A stretch of 64,000 bases of DNA, taken from positions 62,001-126,000 of the forward strand of contig JAJFIR010000031.1 in assembly GCA_021774795.1 (NCBI GenBank), read 5' to 3'. Source of the stretch: Emcibacteraceae bacterium. GTDB taxonomy: Bacteria; Pseudomonadota; Alphaproteobacteria; Sphingomonadales; Emcibacteraceae. The notes beneath the pieces were generated by a model. It did not search any database, had not been told where the DNA came from, and saw only the letters and a program-made list of their open reading frames with translations. This document shows positions 39,823 through 48,652 of the stretch, piece after piece. Each line of letters opens with the position of its first letter. Position 1 is the stretch's first letter. Position numbers and translations under genes: made by a program.

Positions 39823-41502
39823 ATGGATACATCACCAAAACAATTACATCTATTCGAAATTGAACAATCCCAAAAAGTATGGCAACAAAATTATAACGCG
39901 CAAATTGGTGAAGACAAACATGTTGCAAACAGATCCGGGTTAAAAATTAAGCCGATATATTCGCCGCTCGACTGGGACAGTGATCAATATATTAAAGATA
40001 TGGGATTTCCGGGTGAAATGCCGTTTACACGCGGAATTTATCCAACCATGCACCGTGGAAGAACCTGGACGCAGCGACAATTAATCGGCCTGGGAAGACC
40101 CCAGGATTATAATAAACGGGTGCTTTCAATATTAAAGGCGGGCGCAAGCGCAATTAGTTTAATTCCTTGTAACTCTGGTTTTCGCGGCCTTGATTGTGAC
40201 GAAGTACCGCTGCCGCTACTTGGCACCTGCGGTACAGTGATCAATACCACTCAACATATGACCGATAGCCTTAATGATGTGCCGTACGAAGAAATATCGA
40301 CTGCCCTCAATGACCCCTCACCCTTTACATTATTTGCTTTTTTGCTCTCTGCTGCTAAAAGGCGCGGCGTACCGCTTGAAAAAATAAGCGGCACTTCCAA
40401 CCAAAGTGATTATATTTCCCATTGTGTGGCAAACCATATGTTTTTTAGGCTTTCATTGTCCGGCGCCAGGCGTGTACTTTTAGATCATATCGAGTTTTGT
40501 ACAAAAAACGTGCCAAAATGGAACCCCGTTTCCGTGGTGGGACAACACATACAACAAGCCGGCGCAACTCCGGCAGAAGCGATGGCGTTTACATTATCCA
40601 CTGCGATACAATATGCCGAAGACTGTATCGACAGGGGTATGGAGCCGGACGATTTCTTGCCACGATTTACCTTCTTTTTTGATATCTCAATCAGCTTTTT
40701 TGAGGAAATAGCAAAATTCCGCGCCGGACGCAAAATATGGGCTAGATTAACCCGGGACCGTTTCGGCGCAAAGGACCCCCGTTCGTGGCGTTTTAAGTTC
40801 CACGGCCAAACATCTGGTGCTGACTTGACCATGCAGCAACCCCTTAACAATATCGCCCGCGTCGGCGTACAGGCGATGGCAGGAATATTTGGTGGGCTTC
40901 AATCACTCCACACCGACAGTTATGACGAAGCCATAACCACCCCGTCGGAGGAAACTGCAAAAATAGCCATAGCAACACAAAATATACTGCGTGAAGAAGC
41001 GCATCTTTGTGATGTAATTGATCCACTAGGGGGATCATATTATGTGGAAAAAATGACTAATCAAATGGAAGATGAAATAGTTTCCATCATCGACCGCGTT
41101 GATCGGGCGGGCGGTATGTATGCCGCAGTCGAAGCCGGTATAATCCAACGAGATATCGGCAACTCAGCACTTCGCTTTCAGAGTAAAATCGAAAATGGCG
41201 AGCAGCCTTTGGTTGGTGTAAATTGTTATGAAGGAGAAGGCAACTGGGCGTCCCCGCCGCCTTTCCGCCCACCACCGGATACTATGCAGGAGCATGTGGA
41301 TCATTTTTTACAATTTAAAATCGACCGCGACCAAGGTGCCGTCAACAGTGCATTAGAAAATTTAGCGCGCGCCGCAAATTCCGCGAATGAAAATATTTTT
41401 GAAAAAGTTGTAATGGCCGCAGACGCAGAAGTGACCCACGGTGAAATAATTGCCTGCCTTCGCCATGAAATGGGCGCAGGAGATCCAGTAATAATTGCAT
41501 AA
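39823..41502 (+). CDS. large subunit of a B12-dependent acyl-CoA mutase with an unusual substrate pocket
   Basis: Catalytic TIM-barrel subunit of a carbon-skeleton mutase, 559 residues, the size of IcmA and Hcm[13 protein letters not shown] near residue 68 starts the barrel. The catalytic His of the family is kept (His242 in [12 protein letters not shown]), and [21 protein letters not shown] and [10 protein letters not shown] are typical. Methylmalonyl-CoA mutase uses Tyr in RQYAGF and Arg in MVRNT to hold the carboxylate; here these are Leu87 (RQLIGL) and Ala203 (CVANH). The substrate is therefore not methylmalonyl-CoA. The acyl pocket must be wider and apolar; branched-chain acyl-CoA such as isovaleryl/pivalyl-CoA is the best inference, given the upstream oxoacid dehydrogenase. 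Confidence 0.88.
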   Translation: MDTSPKQLHLFEIEQSQKVWQQNYNAQIGEDKHVANRSGLKIKPIYSPLDWDSDQYIKDMGFPGEMPFTRGIYPTMHRGRTWTQRQLIGLGRPQDYNKRVLSILKAGASAISLIPCNSGFRGLDCDEVPLPLLGTCGTVINTTQHMTDSLNDVPYEEISTALNDPSPFTLFAFLLSAAKRRGVPLEKISGTSNQSDYISHCVANHMFFRLSLSGARRVLLDHIEFCTKNVPKWNPVSVVGQHIQQAGATPAEAMAFTLSTAIQYAEDCIDRGMEPDDFLPRFTFFFDISISFFEEIAKFRAGRKIWARLTRDRFGAKDPRSWRFKFHGQTSGADLTMQQPLNNIARVGVQAMAGIFGGLQSLHTDSYDEAITTPSEETAKIAIATQNILREEAHLCDVIDPLGGSYYVEKMTNQMEDEIVSIIDRVDRAGGMYAAVEAGIIQRDIGNSALRFQSKIENGEQPLVGVNCYEGEGNWASPPPFRPPPDTMQEHVDHFLQFKIDRDQGAVNSALENLARAANSANENIFEKVVMAADAEVTHGEIIACLRHEMGAGDPVIIA

Positions 41503-41505
41503 GTG

Positions 41506-42249
41506 ATGGAACAACATTCAAAAGATAAAGAAAGATTTTTTAAGACATTAAAAAGTGGCAATGTCCGCACCTTGGCACGGGCAATCACTCTGGTTGAAAA
41601 TGATGTATCGTTTGTTGAACCCTTGCCTAAACAGGAAAATTACAGCCAGGTAATTGGTTTTACCGGGGCGCCCGGTGTGGGGAAATCTACGCTAATTAAT
41701 AGTTATATTGATGCACTTCGAAAAAGCGGGCGTACAGTTGCCGTTCTATGCGTTGACCCATCTAGTCCAGCTTCTGGCGGTGCTTTCCTGGGGGATCGTC
41801 TTCGCATGAATGAACATATTGCTGATCCCGCTGTTTATATCAGATCACTGTCCGCTCGAAGTCATTTAGGGGGCCTTTGCAAAAACATCTCTCAAATCAT
41901 ACAAGTTATTAATTACACGGAAAAATGGGATATTATTATTCTTGAAACTGTTGGTGCCGGGCAATCTGAGGTCGAAATAGCCAAAATAGCAGATTGTAAA
42001 ATTGTAGTTGTCTGCCCCGGATACGGTGATGAAATGCAGGCTATGAAGGCAGGCATTCTCGAGATTGCAGATATTCTTGCAGTTAACAAAGCGGATATGC
42101 CGGAAGCCAGCCACACTGCAAAAGAATTGAAATCTATGCTTCAGCTTAGACCGGCAGGTGCGCGCAACGTTCCCATTATTTTAACCGTCGCCTCACAAAA
42201 CCAAGGCATCGAAAATTTGTTGAATTCAATAGACGCATTGCTGAATTAA
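41506..42249 (+). CDS. meaB: short MeaB/ArgK-type GTPase chaperone of the mutase
   Basis: G3E-family GTPase that loads and protects B12-dependent mutases. The P-loop is GAPGVGKST (residues 54-62), then CVDPSSPASGGAFLGDRLRM, ETVGAGQSEVEIAKIADCK and the base-specific AVNKADMPEA. Family members are usually about 320-330 residues with a C-terminal dimerisation arm. This one ends at residue 247, shortly after the G domain, so that arm is absent. It begins three bases after the mutase stop. The ATG at 41506 is preferred to GTG 41503; no good Shine-Dalgarno is near, so coupling is likely. Confidence 0.9.
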   Translation: MEQHSKDKERFFKTLKSGNVRTLARAITLVENDVSFVEPLPKQENYSQVIGFTGAPGVGKSTLINSYIDALRKSGRTVAVLCVDPSSPASGGAFLGDRLRMNEHIADPAVYIRSLSARSHLGGLCKNISQIIQVINYTEKWDIIILETVGAGQSEVEIAKIADCKIVVVCPGYGDEMQAMKAGILEIADILAVNKADMPEASHTAKELKSMLQLRPAGARNVPIILTVASQNQGIENLLNSIDALLN

Positions 42250-42252
42250 CAT

Positions 42253-43119
42253 TCATCTTTTCATTGATTTCAGCCACGGGAGCATTGCTGAAAAATCACT
42301 GCCCTCCCCGCCGTTATTAACGAATTCCTGATAAAGTTTTGCCGCCATTTCGCCCAAGGGCGTTTTAGCATCAACCAACCCGGCCGCTTGCTGGCTAAGA
42401 TTTAAATCCTTTAACATAAGTTCTGATGCAAATCCCGGGGCATAATCATTATCTGATGGGCTAGTGGGCCCGATGCCGGGGGCAGGACAATAATTGTTTA
42501 GTGACCAACAAGACCCCGATGACGTTGAAACTACTTCATATAATTTTTGTGGATCTAGCCCCAATTTATCACCTAAAGTAAAAGCCTCGCACACACCGAT
42601 CATCGATATGCCAAGTATCATGTTATTGCATATTTTTGCGATCTGGCCCGCACCACCCACGCCACAATGCACTGCTTTTTGACCCATAATTTCAAATAGT
42701 GGTGTTGCTCGACTAAATGCTGCGTCTGTTCCTCCCGCCATAAAGGTAAGCGTGCCTGCTTCTGCGCCGCCAACGCCGCCTGAAACAGGTGCATCAATAG
42801 TGAATAGGTCAGCTTTATTCGCAAGATCGTGTGCATAATTTGCGCTTTGAACATCCACCGTAGAGCAATCAATAAATAACGCATTTTTGCGGCCTTGCGG
42901 GACGATCTGATCGTAAACTTCGCGTAAAATTTCACCGTTTGGAAGCATTGTTACAACACAATCCATACCCACAACCGCCTGATCAATTGATTTCACAAGG
43001 TCAATGCCCTGCAAAGCAATGTTTGAGATATCATAACCTGCAACGCTGTGACCTGCTTCTACAAGGTTTAGTGCCATGGGCCTGCCCATGTTACCTAAGC
43101 CAATAAAGCCAATTTTCAT
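42253..43119 (-). CDS. mmsB: 3-hydroxyisobutyrate dehydrogenase
   Basis: NAD-dependent oxidation of 3-hydroxyisobutyrate to methylmalonate semialdehyde in valine breakdown. The Rossmann motif GFIGLGNMGRPMALNLVEAG opens the protein. The substrate motif DAPVSGGVGGAEAGTLTFMA and the catalytic Lys in GAGQIAKICNNMILG follow. It is 288 residues from ATG 43119, which has AAGGTG seven bases upstream. It lies five bases after the CoA-transferase gene on the same strand and converges on meaB with a three-base gap, so it belongs functionally to the neighbouring branched-chain block. Confidence 0.92.
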   Translation of the reverse strand: MKIGFIGLGNMGRPMALNLVEAGHSVAGYDISNIALQGIDLVKSIDQAVVGMDCVVTMLPNGEILREVYDQIVPQGRKNALFIDCSTVDVQSANYAHDLANKADLFTIDAPVSGGVGGAEAGTLTFMAGGTDAAFSRATPLFEIMGQKAVHCGVGGAGQIAKICNNMILGISMIGVCEAFTLGDKLGLDPQKLYEVVSTSSGSCWSLNNYCPAPGIGPTSPSDNDYAPGFASELMLKDLNLSQQAAGLVDAKTPLGEMAAKLYQEFVNNGGEGSDFSAMLPWLKSMKR

Positions 43120-43124
43120 AAATA

Positions 43125-44333
43125 TCACCTTTCGTTGGTCTCTTTGGTAAACCCTAAAATATTTTTTGCCAGTAGTTCTTCAATATATTCTTCGCTATAA
43201 CCATATTGTTTTAATATTGCTGGGCCCTGAGCGCCCATATGCGGTAGGTCATGTCTTACAGCAAATTTATGACCATCCATTTCAAGCGGTAACGCTGGCA
43301 AGCAAGTTTTTTCACCTCCCGGTATATTCACATCTAAAAGACCCCCGGATTCGAGCAAATGTGGATCGTTAAATAAATCAACCGGCTGTGCAATAGGGGC
43401 AAATGGAAGACCAGTATATTCCAGTTTTTCCATCAACTCGTCTTTATTATAATTCTTGAATAAAATTCTTACTTGCGGAATTAGCGTCTCTCTTCTTGCT
43501 ACTCTGTCGGTATTGGCTTTGAAATCAGGGTCATTACCAAGATCATCCAAACCAAAGGCATCACAAAAATTCACCCACTGCGTATCTGACACAACACCCA
43601 CAAAAACCTGCTCGTTATCTTTGGTTTCAAAAACTTCATATATAGCCCATGCGGAAATTCGAGCGGGCATAGGATCAGCCGCCTTTCCGGTAACGGCAAA
43701 TTGAGCCATATGCTGCCCCATTAGAAAAACGGTGCTTTCGAATAAAGCACTTTGCACGTGCTGGCCTTTACCTGTTTTTTCTCGCTGATTTATGGCTGCC
43801 AAAACCGCGATGACACCAAACATGCCCCCCATAACATCAATTACGCTCGATCCCGCACGTAGCGGCTGACCCGGGGGACCCGTCATGTAAGCGAGGCCAC
43901 CCATCATTTGTGCAACTTCATCTAGCGCAGTGCGATGTTCATAAGGTCCACTTAGAAACCCTTTTTGTGAGCAATAAATTAGTCCGTCGTTAAGCTTTTT
44001 AAGTTCATCATAACCAAGGCCAAGTTTGTCCATGGCACCGGGCCGAAAATTTTCAATAACTATATCGACTTTTTCAACAAGGCTATGTGCAACGGCTCGT
44101 CCCTCTGACGATTTAAGATCAAGGCAGATACTTTTTTTGTTGCGGTTGTACATAGGAAAGCAGCCCGCGCCCAAACCACCTAAGTGCCGGGTATTATCAC
44201 CCTTTAGTGGTTCAATTTTAATAACATCAGCCCCGAGATCAGCCAGAATAACTCCCGCTGCTGGCCCCATAACCATGTGGGTAAACTCAACAACTTTTAT
44301 CCCCTCAAGAGGCAGACCACTTGGTTCAGACAT
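43125..44333 (-). CDS. family III (CaiB/BaiF) CoA-transferase
   Basis: Transfers CoA between acids through an aspartyl-CoA anhydride intermediate. It is 402 residues. Family features are GIKVVEFTHMVMGPAAGVIL followed by ADLGADVIKIEP, NRNKKSICLDLKSSEGRAV, ENFRPGAMDKLGLGYDEL, and the catalytic Asp in ALDEVAQMMGGLAYMTGPP. The substrate is not readable from sequence. Position upstream of mmsB and opposite the mutase operon suggests activation of a branched or hydroxylated acid, or recovery of CoA from the mutase product. Confidence 0.88.
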   Translation of the reverse strand: MSEPSGLPLEGIKVVEFTHMVMGPAAGVILADLGADVIKIEPLKGDNTRHLGGLGAGCFPMYNRNKKSICLDLKSSEGRAVAHSLVEKVDIVIENFRPGAMDKLGLGYDELKKLNDGLIYCSQKGFLSGPYEHRTALDEVAQMMGGLAYMTGPPGQPLRAGSSVIDVMGGMFGVIAVLAAINQREKTGKGQHVQSALFESTVFLMGQHMAQFAVTGKAADPMPARISAWAIYEVFETKDNEQVFVGVVSDTQWVNFCDAFGLDDLGNDPDFKANTDRVARRETLIPQVRILFKNYNKDELMEKLEYTGLPFAPIAQPVDLFNDPHLLESGGLLDVNIPGGEKTCLPALPLEMDGHKFAVRHDLPHMGAQGPAILKQYGYSEEYIEELLAKNILGFTKETNER

Positions 44334-44445
44334 TATGCTCGTTCCCCATCACATCGATAGATAAAAAGATCAAAAATTATGCTACTAGTCTAGTTCTTCC
44401 AACATGTAAGGACAATCAGAATATTCGCTAACTGATTATAAAATT

Positions 44446-45348
44446 CTATTCTGCGACATTCTGATCCAATAAAAAGTTTCCTTCTAAAAGATCCTTATGT
44501 TTAAGCAATGCATTTGCGGTGAAATCCATGAATGTTTTCACCCTTAACGTATGTCGAAGATCCTTGTGAATTAGGACCCAGATTTCACACACAACTTCCG
44601 TTTTACCAGGCGGTAAACGCATCAAAGTAGGATCAAGATCAGCTAATTGACATGGTATAGCGGCAATACCCATACCAGCCTTCACGGCAACATGTAAGCT
44701 TTCGGGTTCACTAATAATATGCTTGATAGATGCTCTTGGGAAAATACTAGTTTTTATATATTCCTCATGTATGACCGACCGATCCCAGGCAAGCCATTCC
44801 GGTTCAGCCGGATCATTCTCATCACAAATCCTTTTCCATAATTCCCTCGAAACATACGCTGATTTTGCTACGGACAAAACGCGACGCCCGATTAGATTAT
44901 CAGGAGGATCATTGGTTACTCTTATTGCCAAATCTGCTTCCCGTTTATTCATATCAGCAAGTTCATATGAACAATCAATATCCAATTTAATATCAGGATA
45001 GAGGGAACAGAACTCGGCAAATTCTTTAATTAAAAAAGATGTGCCAAGGGCGGAAGGTAATGTCACGCGAATAGTTCCGCTCATCTGCTCATCTCTTCCA
45101 ATGATGCGGCGGTCAACACTGGCGACTTCCTCTTCGATCTTATTAGCCGTCTTTAAAAGGTCTTCCCCCGCCGACGTTAAAAGATAGCCGTTTTGCATGC
45201 GCTCAAATAATCTTACATTCATGCTTTCTTCGAACGCCGTAATTCTACGTGACACAGTTGAGTGATTAACATTTAACTTAAGTGCTGCACTTCTCACGGA
45301 TCCTTGACGAGCCACCGCCAGAAAAATTCTTATGTCATCCCAATTCAA
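44446..45348 (-). CDS. LysR-family transcriptional regulator
   Basis: A 300-residue LysR regulator. The N-terminal winged helix is MNWDDIRIFLAVARQGSVRS, with LNVNHSTVSRRITAFEES as recognition helix; the rest is the LysR substrate-binding domain. It is divergent from the MMPL transporter, sharing a 125-bp region with a GTGCAT-TT-ATGCAC palindrome, and lies 112 bases upstream of the CoA-transferase gene on the same strand. LysR regulators usually control the divergent neighbour, so the MMPL operon is the likely target, but the CoA-transferase-mmsB pair is also possible. Confidence 0.88.
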   Translation of the reverse strand: MNWDDIRIFLAVARQGSVRSAALKLNVNHSTVSRRITAFEESMNVRLFERMQNGYLLTSAGEDLLKTANKIEEEVASVDRRIIGRDEQMSGTIRVTLPSALGTSFLIKEFAEFCSLYPDIKLDIDCSYELADMNKREADLAIRVTNDPPDNLIGRRVLSVAKSAYVSRELWKRICDENDPAEPEWLAWDRSVIHEEYIKTSIFPRASIKHIISEPESLHVAVKAGMGIAAIPCQLADLDPTLMRLPPGKTEVVCEIWVLIHKDLRHTLRVKTFMDFTANALLKHKDLLEGNFLLDQNVAE

Positions 45349-45372
45349 TTAATTTCTCCAAATATATACCAT

Positions 45373-45386
45373 GTGCATTTATGCAC
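45373..45386. promoter_or_regulatory. palindrome between LysR and the MMPL operon
   Basis: GTGCAT (45373-45378), TT, ATGCAC (45381-45386): a perfect 6-2-6 inverted repeat in the divergent intergenic region, 25-38 bases before the LysR start codon. The location fits the autoregulatory site of a LysR protein. It does not match the T-N11-A consensus exactly. Confidence 0.45.
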
Positions 45387-45473
45387 CAAAGAAATGCAAA
45401 AATAAACAGTTGTGTTGCGTATTTACATTGCTGTATATTCCAAACTTCAACAATAATCAATATTGGATAGGGT

Positions 45474-47831
45474 ATGACACAGGACAAAAAAGAATTAAAA
45501 AAAGATTTTACCGTTTCCTACGCACATTTTATATTAAAATGGCGTTGGGTTGCAATTTTGTTCACGTTGCTCGTTACTTTTGCGGCAGCGAGCGGGGCAC
45601 AATATATAGAATTTGCTTCTGATTACCGAGTATTTTTCGGCAAAGACAACCCGCAGCTCAATGCGTTTGAAGAATTACAGAAAGTCTATTCAAAAGATGA
45701 TAACATCCTATTTGTAATTAAGCCAAACGAAGGTGAAGTGTTCACATCTGAATTACTTCGAAATATACAGGACTTGACTGAAAAATCGTGGAAAACACCT
45801 TTTAGCACCCGTGTCGACAGCATTACCAATTTCCAACATACCTACGCTGAAGAAGATGATCTTATTGTTCAGGATCTGGTTTATCAGTCGAATGCACTCA
45901 CGCCAAATGATTTAAACCGCATCCGCGAAATAGCACTAAATGAACCGTTATTAGTTAAGCGCCTTATATCTCCTGATGGAACAACAACTGCCGTAAATGT
46001 TACACTTAATTTACCGCAAAAAGAATTGACAGAAATTCCTGAAGCGATGACCTTCGCACGTAATCTCGCCGACGAGTTTCGCGCAGAAAACCCGGATGTA
46101 ACACTTGCCATTACAGGTCTTGTTGCAATGAATGCTTCATTTTTTGAAGCCAGTTTGGTGGATATGACAACATTAATACCAATTATGTATGGGGTACTAT
46201 TACTTGTTACATTCCTCATGCTGCGTTCTATTAGTGGCACAGTAGCAACATTATTAGTTATAGCCTTATCCGCGATAGCGGCAATGGGGGTAGGAGGCTG
46301 GCTCGGGGTTCAACTGACACCACCATCAGCGATCGCGCCGACAATCATACTAACAATTGCGATAGCCGATTCTATCCATATACTTGTAACGATGTTTACA
46401 TCGATGCGCGCAGGCATGGGAAAATATGATGCAATTGTTGAAAGTTTAAGGGTAAATTTTGGTCCAGTATTTTTAACCAGTTTAACAACTATCATAGGGT
46501 TTTTAAGTTTAAATTTTAGTGACTCGCCGCCATTTGGTGATTTGGGCAACATTACTGCGGCGGGAGTAGCTGGAGCATGGTTTTACTCAATTTTGCTTTT
46601 GCCAGCACTAATGTCTTTACTACCCGTCAGGATTAAGGCCTCTAAAACTGTTAGAAAAAACTACTTAAATATTCTGGCAGATTTTGTTATCAAGAAAAGA
46701 GCTCAAATACTCGTTGGTATGGGGATATTGGTTGTGGGTTTAACAATAATGGCTCCGCAAAATGTGATAAACGATCAATTTATCCAATATTTTGATGAAA
46801 CGGTAACATTCCGCGCAGATAGCGACTTTGCCGCAGAAAACTTAAGCGGTATATACCAATTACAATGGTCGATCCCTGCTGACGATGCGGGCGGCATTAG
46901 TGATCCGAATTATCTTAAAAACCTCAATGATTTTGCGAATTGGTTGCGCGAACAAAAAGGTGTGGAAAATGTTCAGACGTTTTCAGATACGTTCTTGAGG
47001 CTAAACAAAAACATGCATGGCGACGATCCCGCTATGTATAAGCTACCAGAAGAACGAAATCTTGCCGCCCAGTTCTTATTACTCTATGAAATGAGCTTGC
47101 CCTATGGTCTTGATCTCAACAATCAAATTAATGTAGACAAGTCAGCGGTAAGGTTGATTGCAACGACTGAGAACTTTACAACAAATGATTTGCGAGACCT
47201 TGATATTAGCGCAACAGAATGGTTAGGAACCAAGTTCAACGAAGAAGGACTTGAGGCTTCCGGGCCGGTTATGATGTTCACATTTATCACAAAACGCAAC
47301 ACGGAAAGTATGCTGATCGGAACCACGGCGGCATTAGTTTTAATATCACTGTGTCTACTAATAGCCCTGCGTAGTTTTAAACTGGGAGCCATGAGTCTTA
47401 TACCAAATTTAGTACCAATGATTATGACATTTGGAATTTGGTCTATATTTGTTGGTCAAATGGACTTGGCTGCGACCATTGTTGCCGCGACTAGCTTGGG
47501 CATTGTGGTTGATGCAACAGTTCACTTTCTGAGTAAATACCAACGCGCACAACGCGAAAAAGGATTGAACGCGGAAGATTCTGTTCGCTACGCTTTTTCA
47601 AATGTTGGTATAGCTTTGATCGCAACCTCGGTCATTCTTATCGCTGGCTTCCTTGTGCTTAATTGGTCTACATTCCGACTGAACGCAAGCATGGGCCAAA
47701 TGACTGCGATCGCCATTACAGCAGCGATGCTCGCTGACTTTTTATTGCTGCCAGCGTTACTGCTAACAATAGACAAGAGAAAAAAATCTAAACCAAATAC
47801 AGATGTTCTTATTGAACAACCTGCGGAGTAA
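45474..47831 (+). CDS. MMPL/RND-family membrane transporter
   Basis: A 785-residue RND-superfamily exporter with two repeats of one helix, a large periplasmic loop and a block of five helices. The proton-relay region of each half is GLVAMNASFFEASLVDMTTL and IAIADSIHILVTMFTSMRAG for the first, and AATSLGIVVDATVHFLSKYQ for the second, with the conserved Asp residues in the helices. It is half the size of tripartite drug pumps and matches the MMPL group, which moves lipids such as hopanoids or mycolic-acid precursors. It is followed after five bases by a LolA-like periplasmic protein and an outer-membrane barrel. Confidence 0.88.
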   Translation: MTQDKKELKKDFTVSYAHFILKWRWVAILFTLLVTFAAASGAQYIEFASDYRVFFGKDNPQLNAFEELQKVYSKDDNILFVIKPNEGEVFTSELLRNIQDLTEKSWKTPFSTRVDSITNFQHTYAEEDDLIVQDLVYQSNALTPNDLNRIREIALNEPLLVKRLISPDGTTTAVNVTLNLPQKELTEIPEAMTFARNLADEFRAENPDVTLAITGLVAMNASFFEASLVDMTTLIPIMYGVLLLVTFLMLRSISGTVATLLVIALSAIAAMGVGGWLGVQLTPPSAIAPTIILTIAIADSIHILVTMFTSMRAGMGKYDAIVESLRVNFGPVFLTSLTTIIGFLSLNFSDSPPFGDLGNITAAGVAGAWFYSILLLPALMSLLPVRIKASKTVRKNYLNILADFVIKKRAQILVGMGILVVGLTIMAPQNVINDQFIQYFDETVTFRADSDFAAENLSGIYQLQWSIPADDAGGISDPNYLKNLNDFANWLREQKGVENVQTFSDTFLRLNKNMHGDDPAMYKLPEERNLAAQFLLLYEMSLPYGLDLNNQINVDKSAVRLIATTENFTTNDLRDLDISATEWLGTKFNEEGLEASGPVMMFTFITKRNTESMLIGTTAALVLISLCLLIALRSFKLGAMSLIPNLVPMIMTFGIWSIFVGQMDLAATIVAATSLGIVVDATVHFLSKYQRAQREKGLNAEDSVRYAFSNVGIALIATSVILIAGFLVLNWSTFRLNASMGQMTAIAITAAMLADFLLLPALLLTIDKRKKSKPNTDVLIEQPAE

Positions 47832-47836
47832 AATAC

Positions 47837-48652
47837 ATGATAAACATAACAACTAACAAGGTAGTCAAATCTTTTGTGGGTGCCGTGGCTTCCATTTCAC
47901 TGCTAACCTTTTCGGCAATGGCACAGACCCCTGCCGAAAAAGGACTTCAAATCGCGATCGATACCGATAAGGCAGATACAGGCTGGGGCGATAGCACGGT
48001 AGGTATGAAAATGATTATGGCCAATGCACAAGGCCAGACGACTACTCGTGAAATTCGCCTTAAAAACCTTGAAGTCATTGGTGACGGAGTTGGTGATAAA
48101 AGTTTAACCATATTTGATACACCACGCGATGTTAAGGGAACAGCCTTTTTATCCCATACAAAAGTGCTCGAGGCCGATGATCAATGGCTTCTTCTTCCGG
48201 CACTTGGTCGTGTGAAACGTATTTCATCCGCTAATAAATCCGGTCCGTTTATGGGTAGTGAATTTGCATTTGAAGATATTTTAAGTCCGGAAGTCGACAA
48301 ATATACTTATACCTACCTTCGCGATGAAGCTTGTGGTGATATGGATTGCTTTGTTATTGAAAGAATACCAACTTACGAAAACTCCGGCTATACGAAACAA
48401 ATTGTCTGGATCGATAAGGAAGCCTATCGTTACATACAGATCGATTTTTATGACCGCAAAGAAAGCCATATAAAAACGCTTTCTTTTAGTAATTATAGTC
48501 AATATCTCGGCAAATATTGGCGCGCAGCAAAGTTTGAAATGGTCAATCATCAAGGTGGGAAAAGTACTATCTTGGAATATGATAATTATGAATTTGCAAC
48601 CGGTTTAACTGATAAAGACTTTACCTCCAACCGTCTGAAAAACATTAGATGA
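47837..48652 (+). CDS. periplasmic LolA-like (outer-membrane lipoprotein-sorting type) protein
   Basis: A 271-residue exported protein, with signal peptide cut near AMA-QT. The mature part is a LolA/LppX-type half barrel, the group named outer membrane lipoprotein-sorting protein. Recognisable strands are GDKSLTIFDTPRDVKGTAFL, WLLLPALGRVKRI, GPFMGSEFAFEDI and YTKQIVWIDKEAYRYIQID. Such folds bind lipid in a hydrophobic cavity. It lies between the MMPL transporter and an outer-membrane protein and overlaps the latter by four bases, so it is the likely periplasmic carrier. The exact cargo is unknown. Confidence 0.85.
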   Translation: MINITTNKVVKSFVGAVASISLLTFSAMAQTPAEKGLQIAIDTDKADTGWGDSTVGMKMIMANAQGQTTTREIRLKNLEVIGDGVGDKSLTIFDTPRDVKGTAFLSHTKVLEADDQWLLLPALGRVKRISSANKSGPFMGSEFAFEDILSPEVDKYTYTYLRDEACGDMDCFVIERIPTYENSGYTKQIVWIDKEAYRYIQIDFYDRKESHIKTLSFSNYSQYLGKYWRAAKFEMVNHQGGKSTILEYDNYEFATGLTDKDFTSNRLKNIR

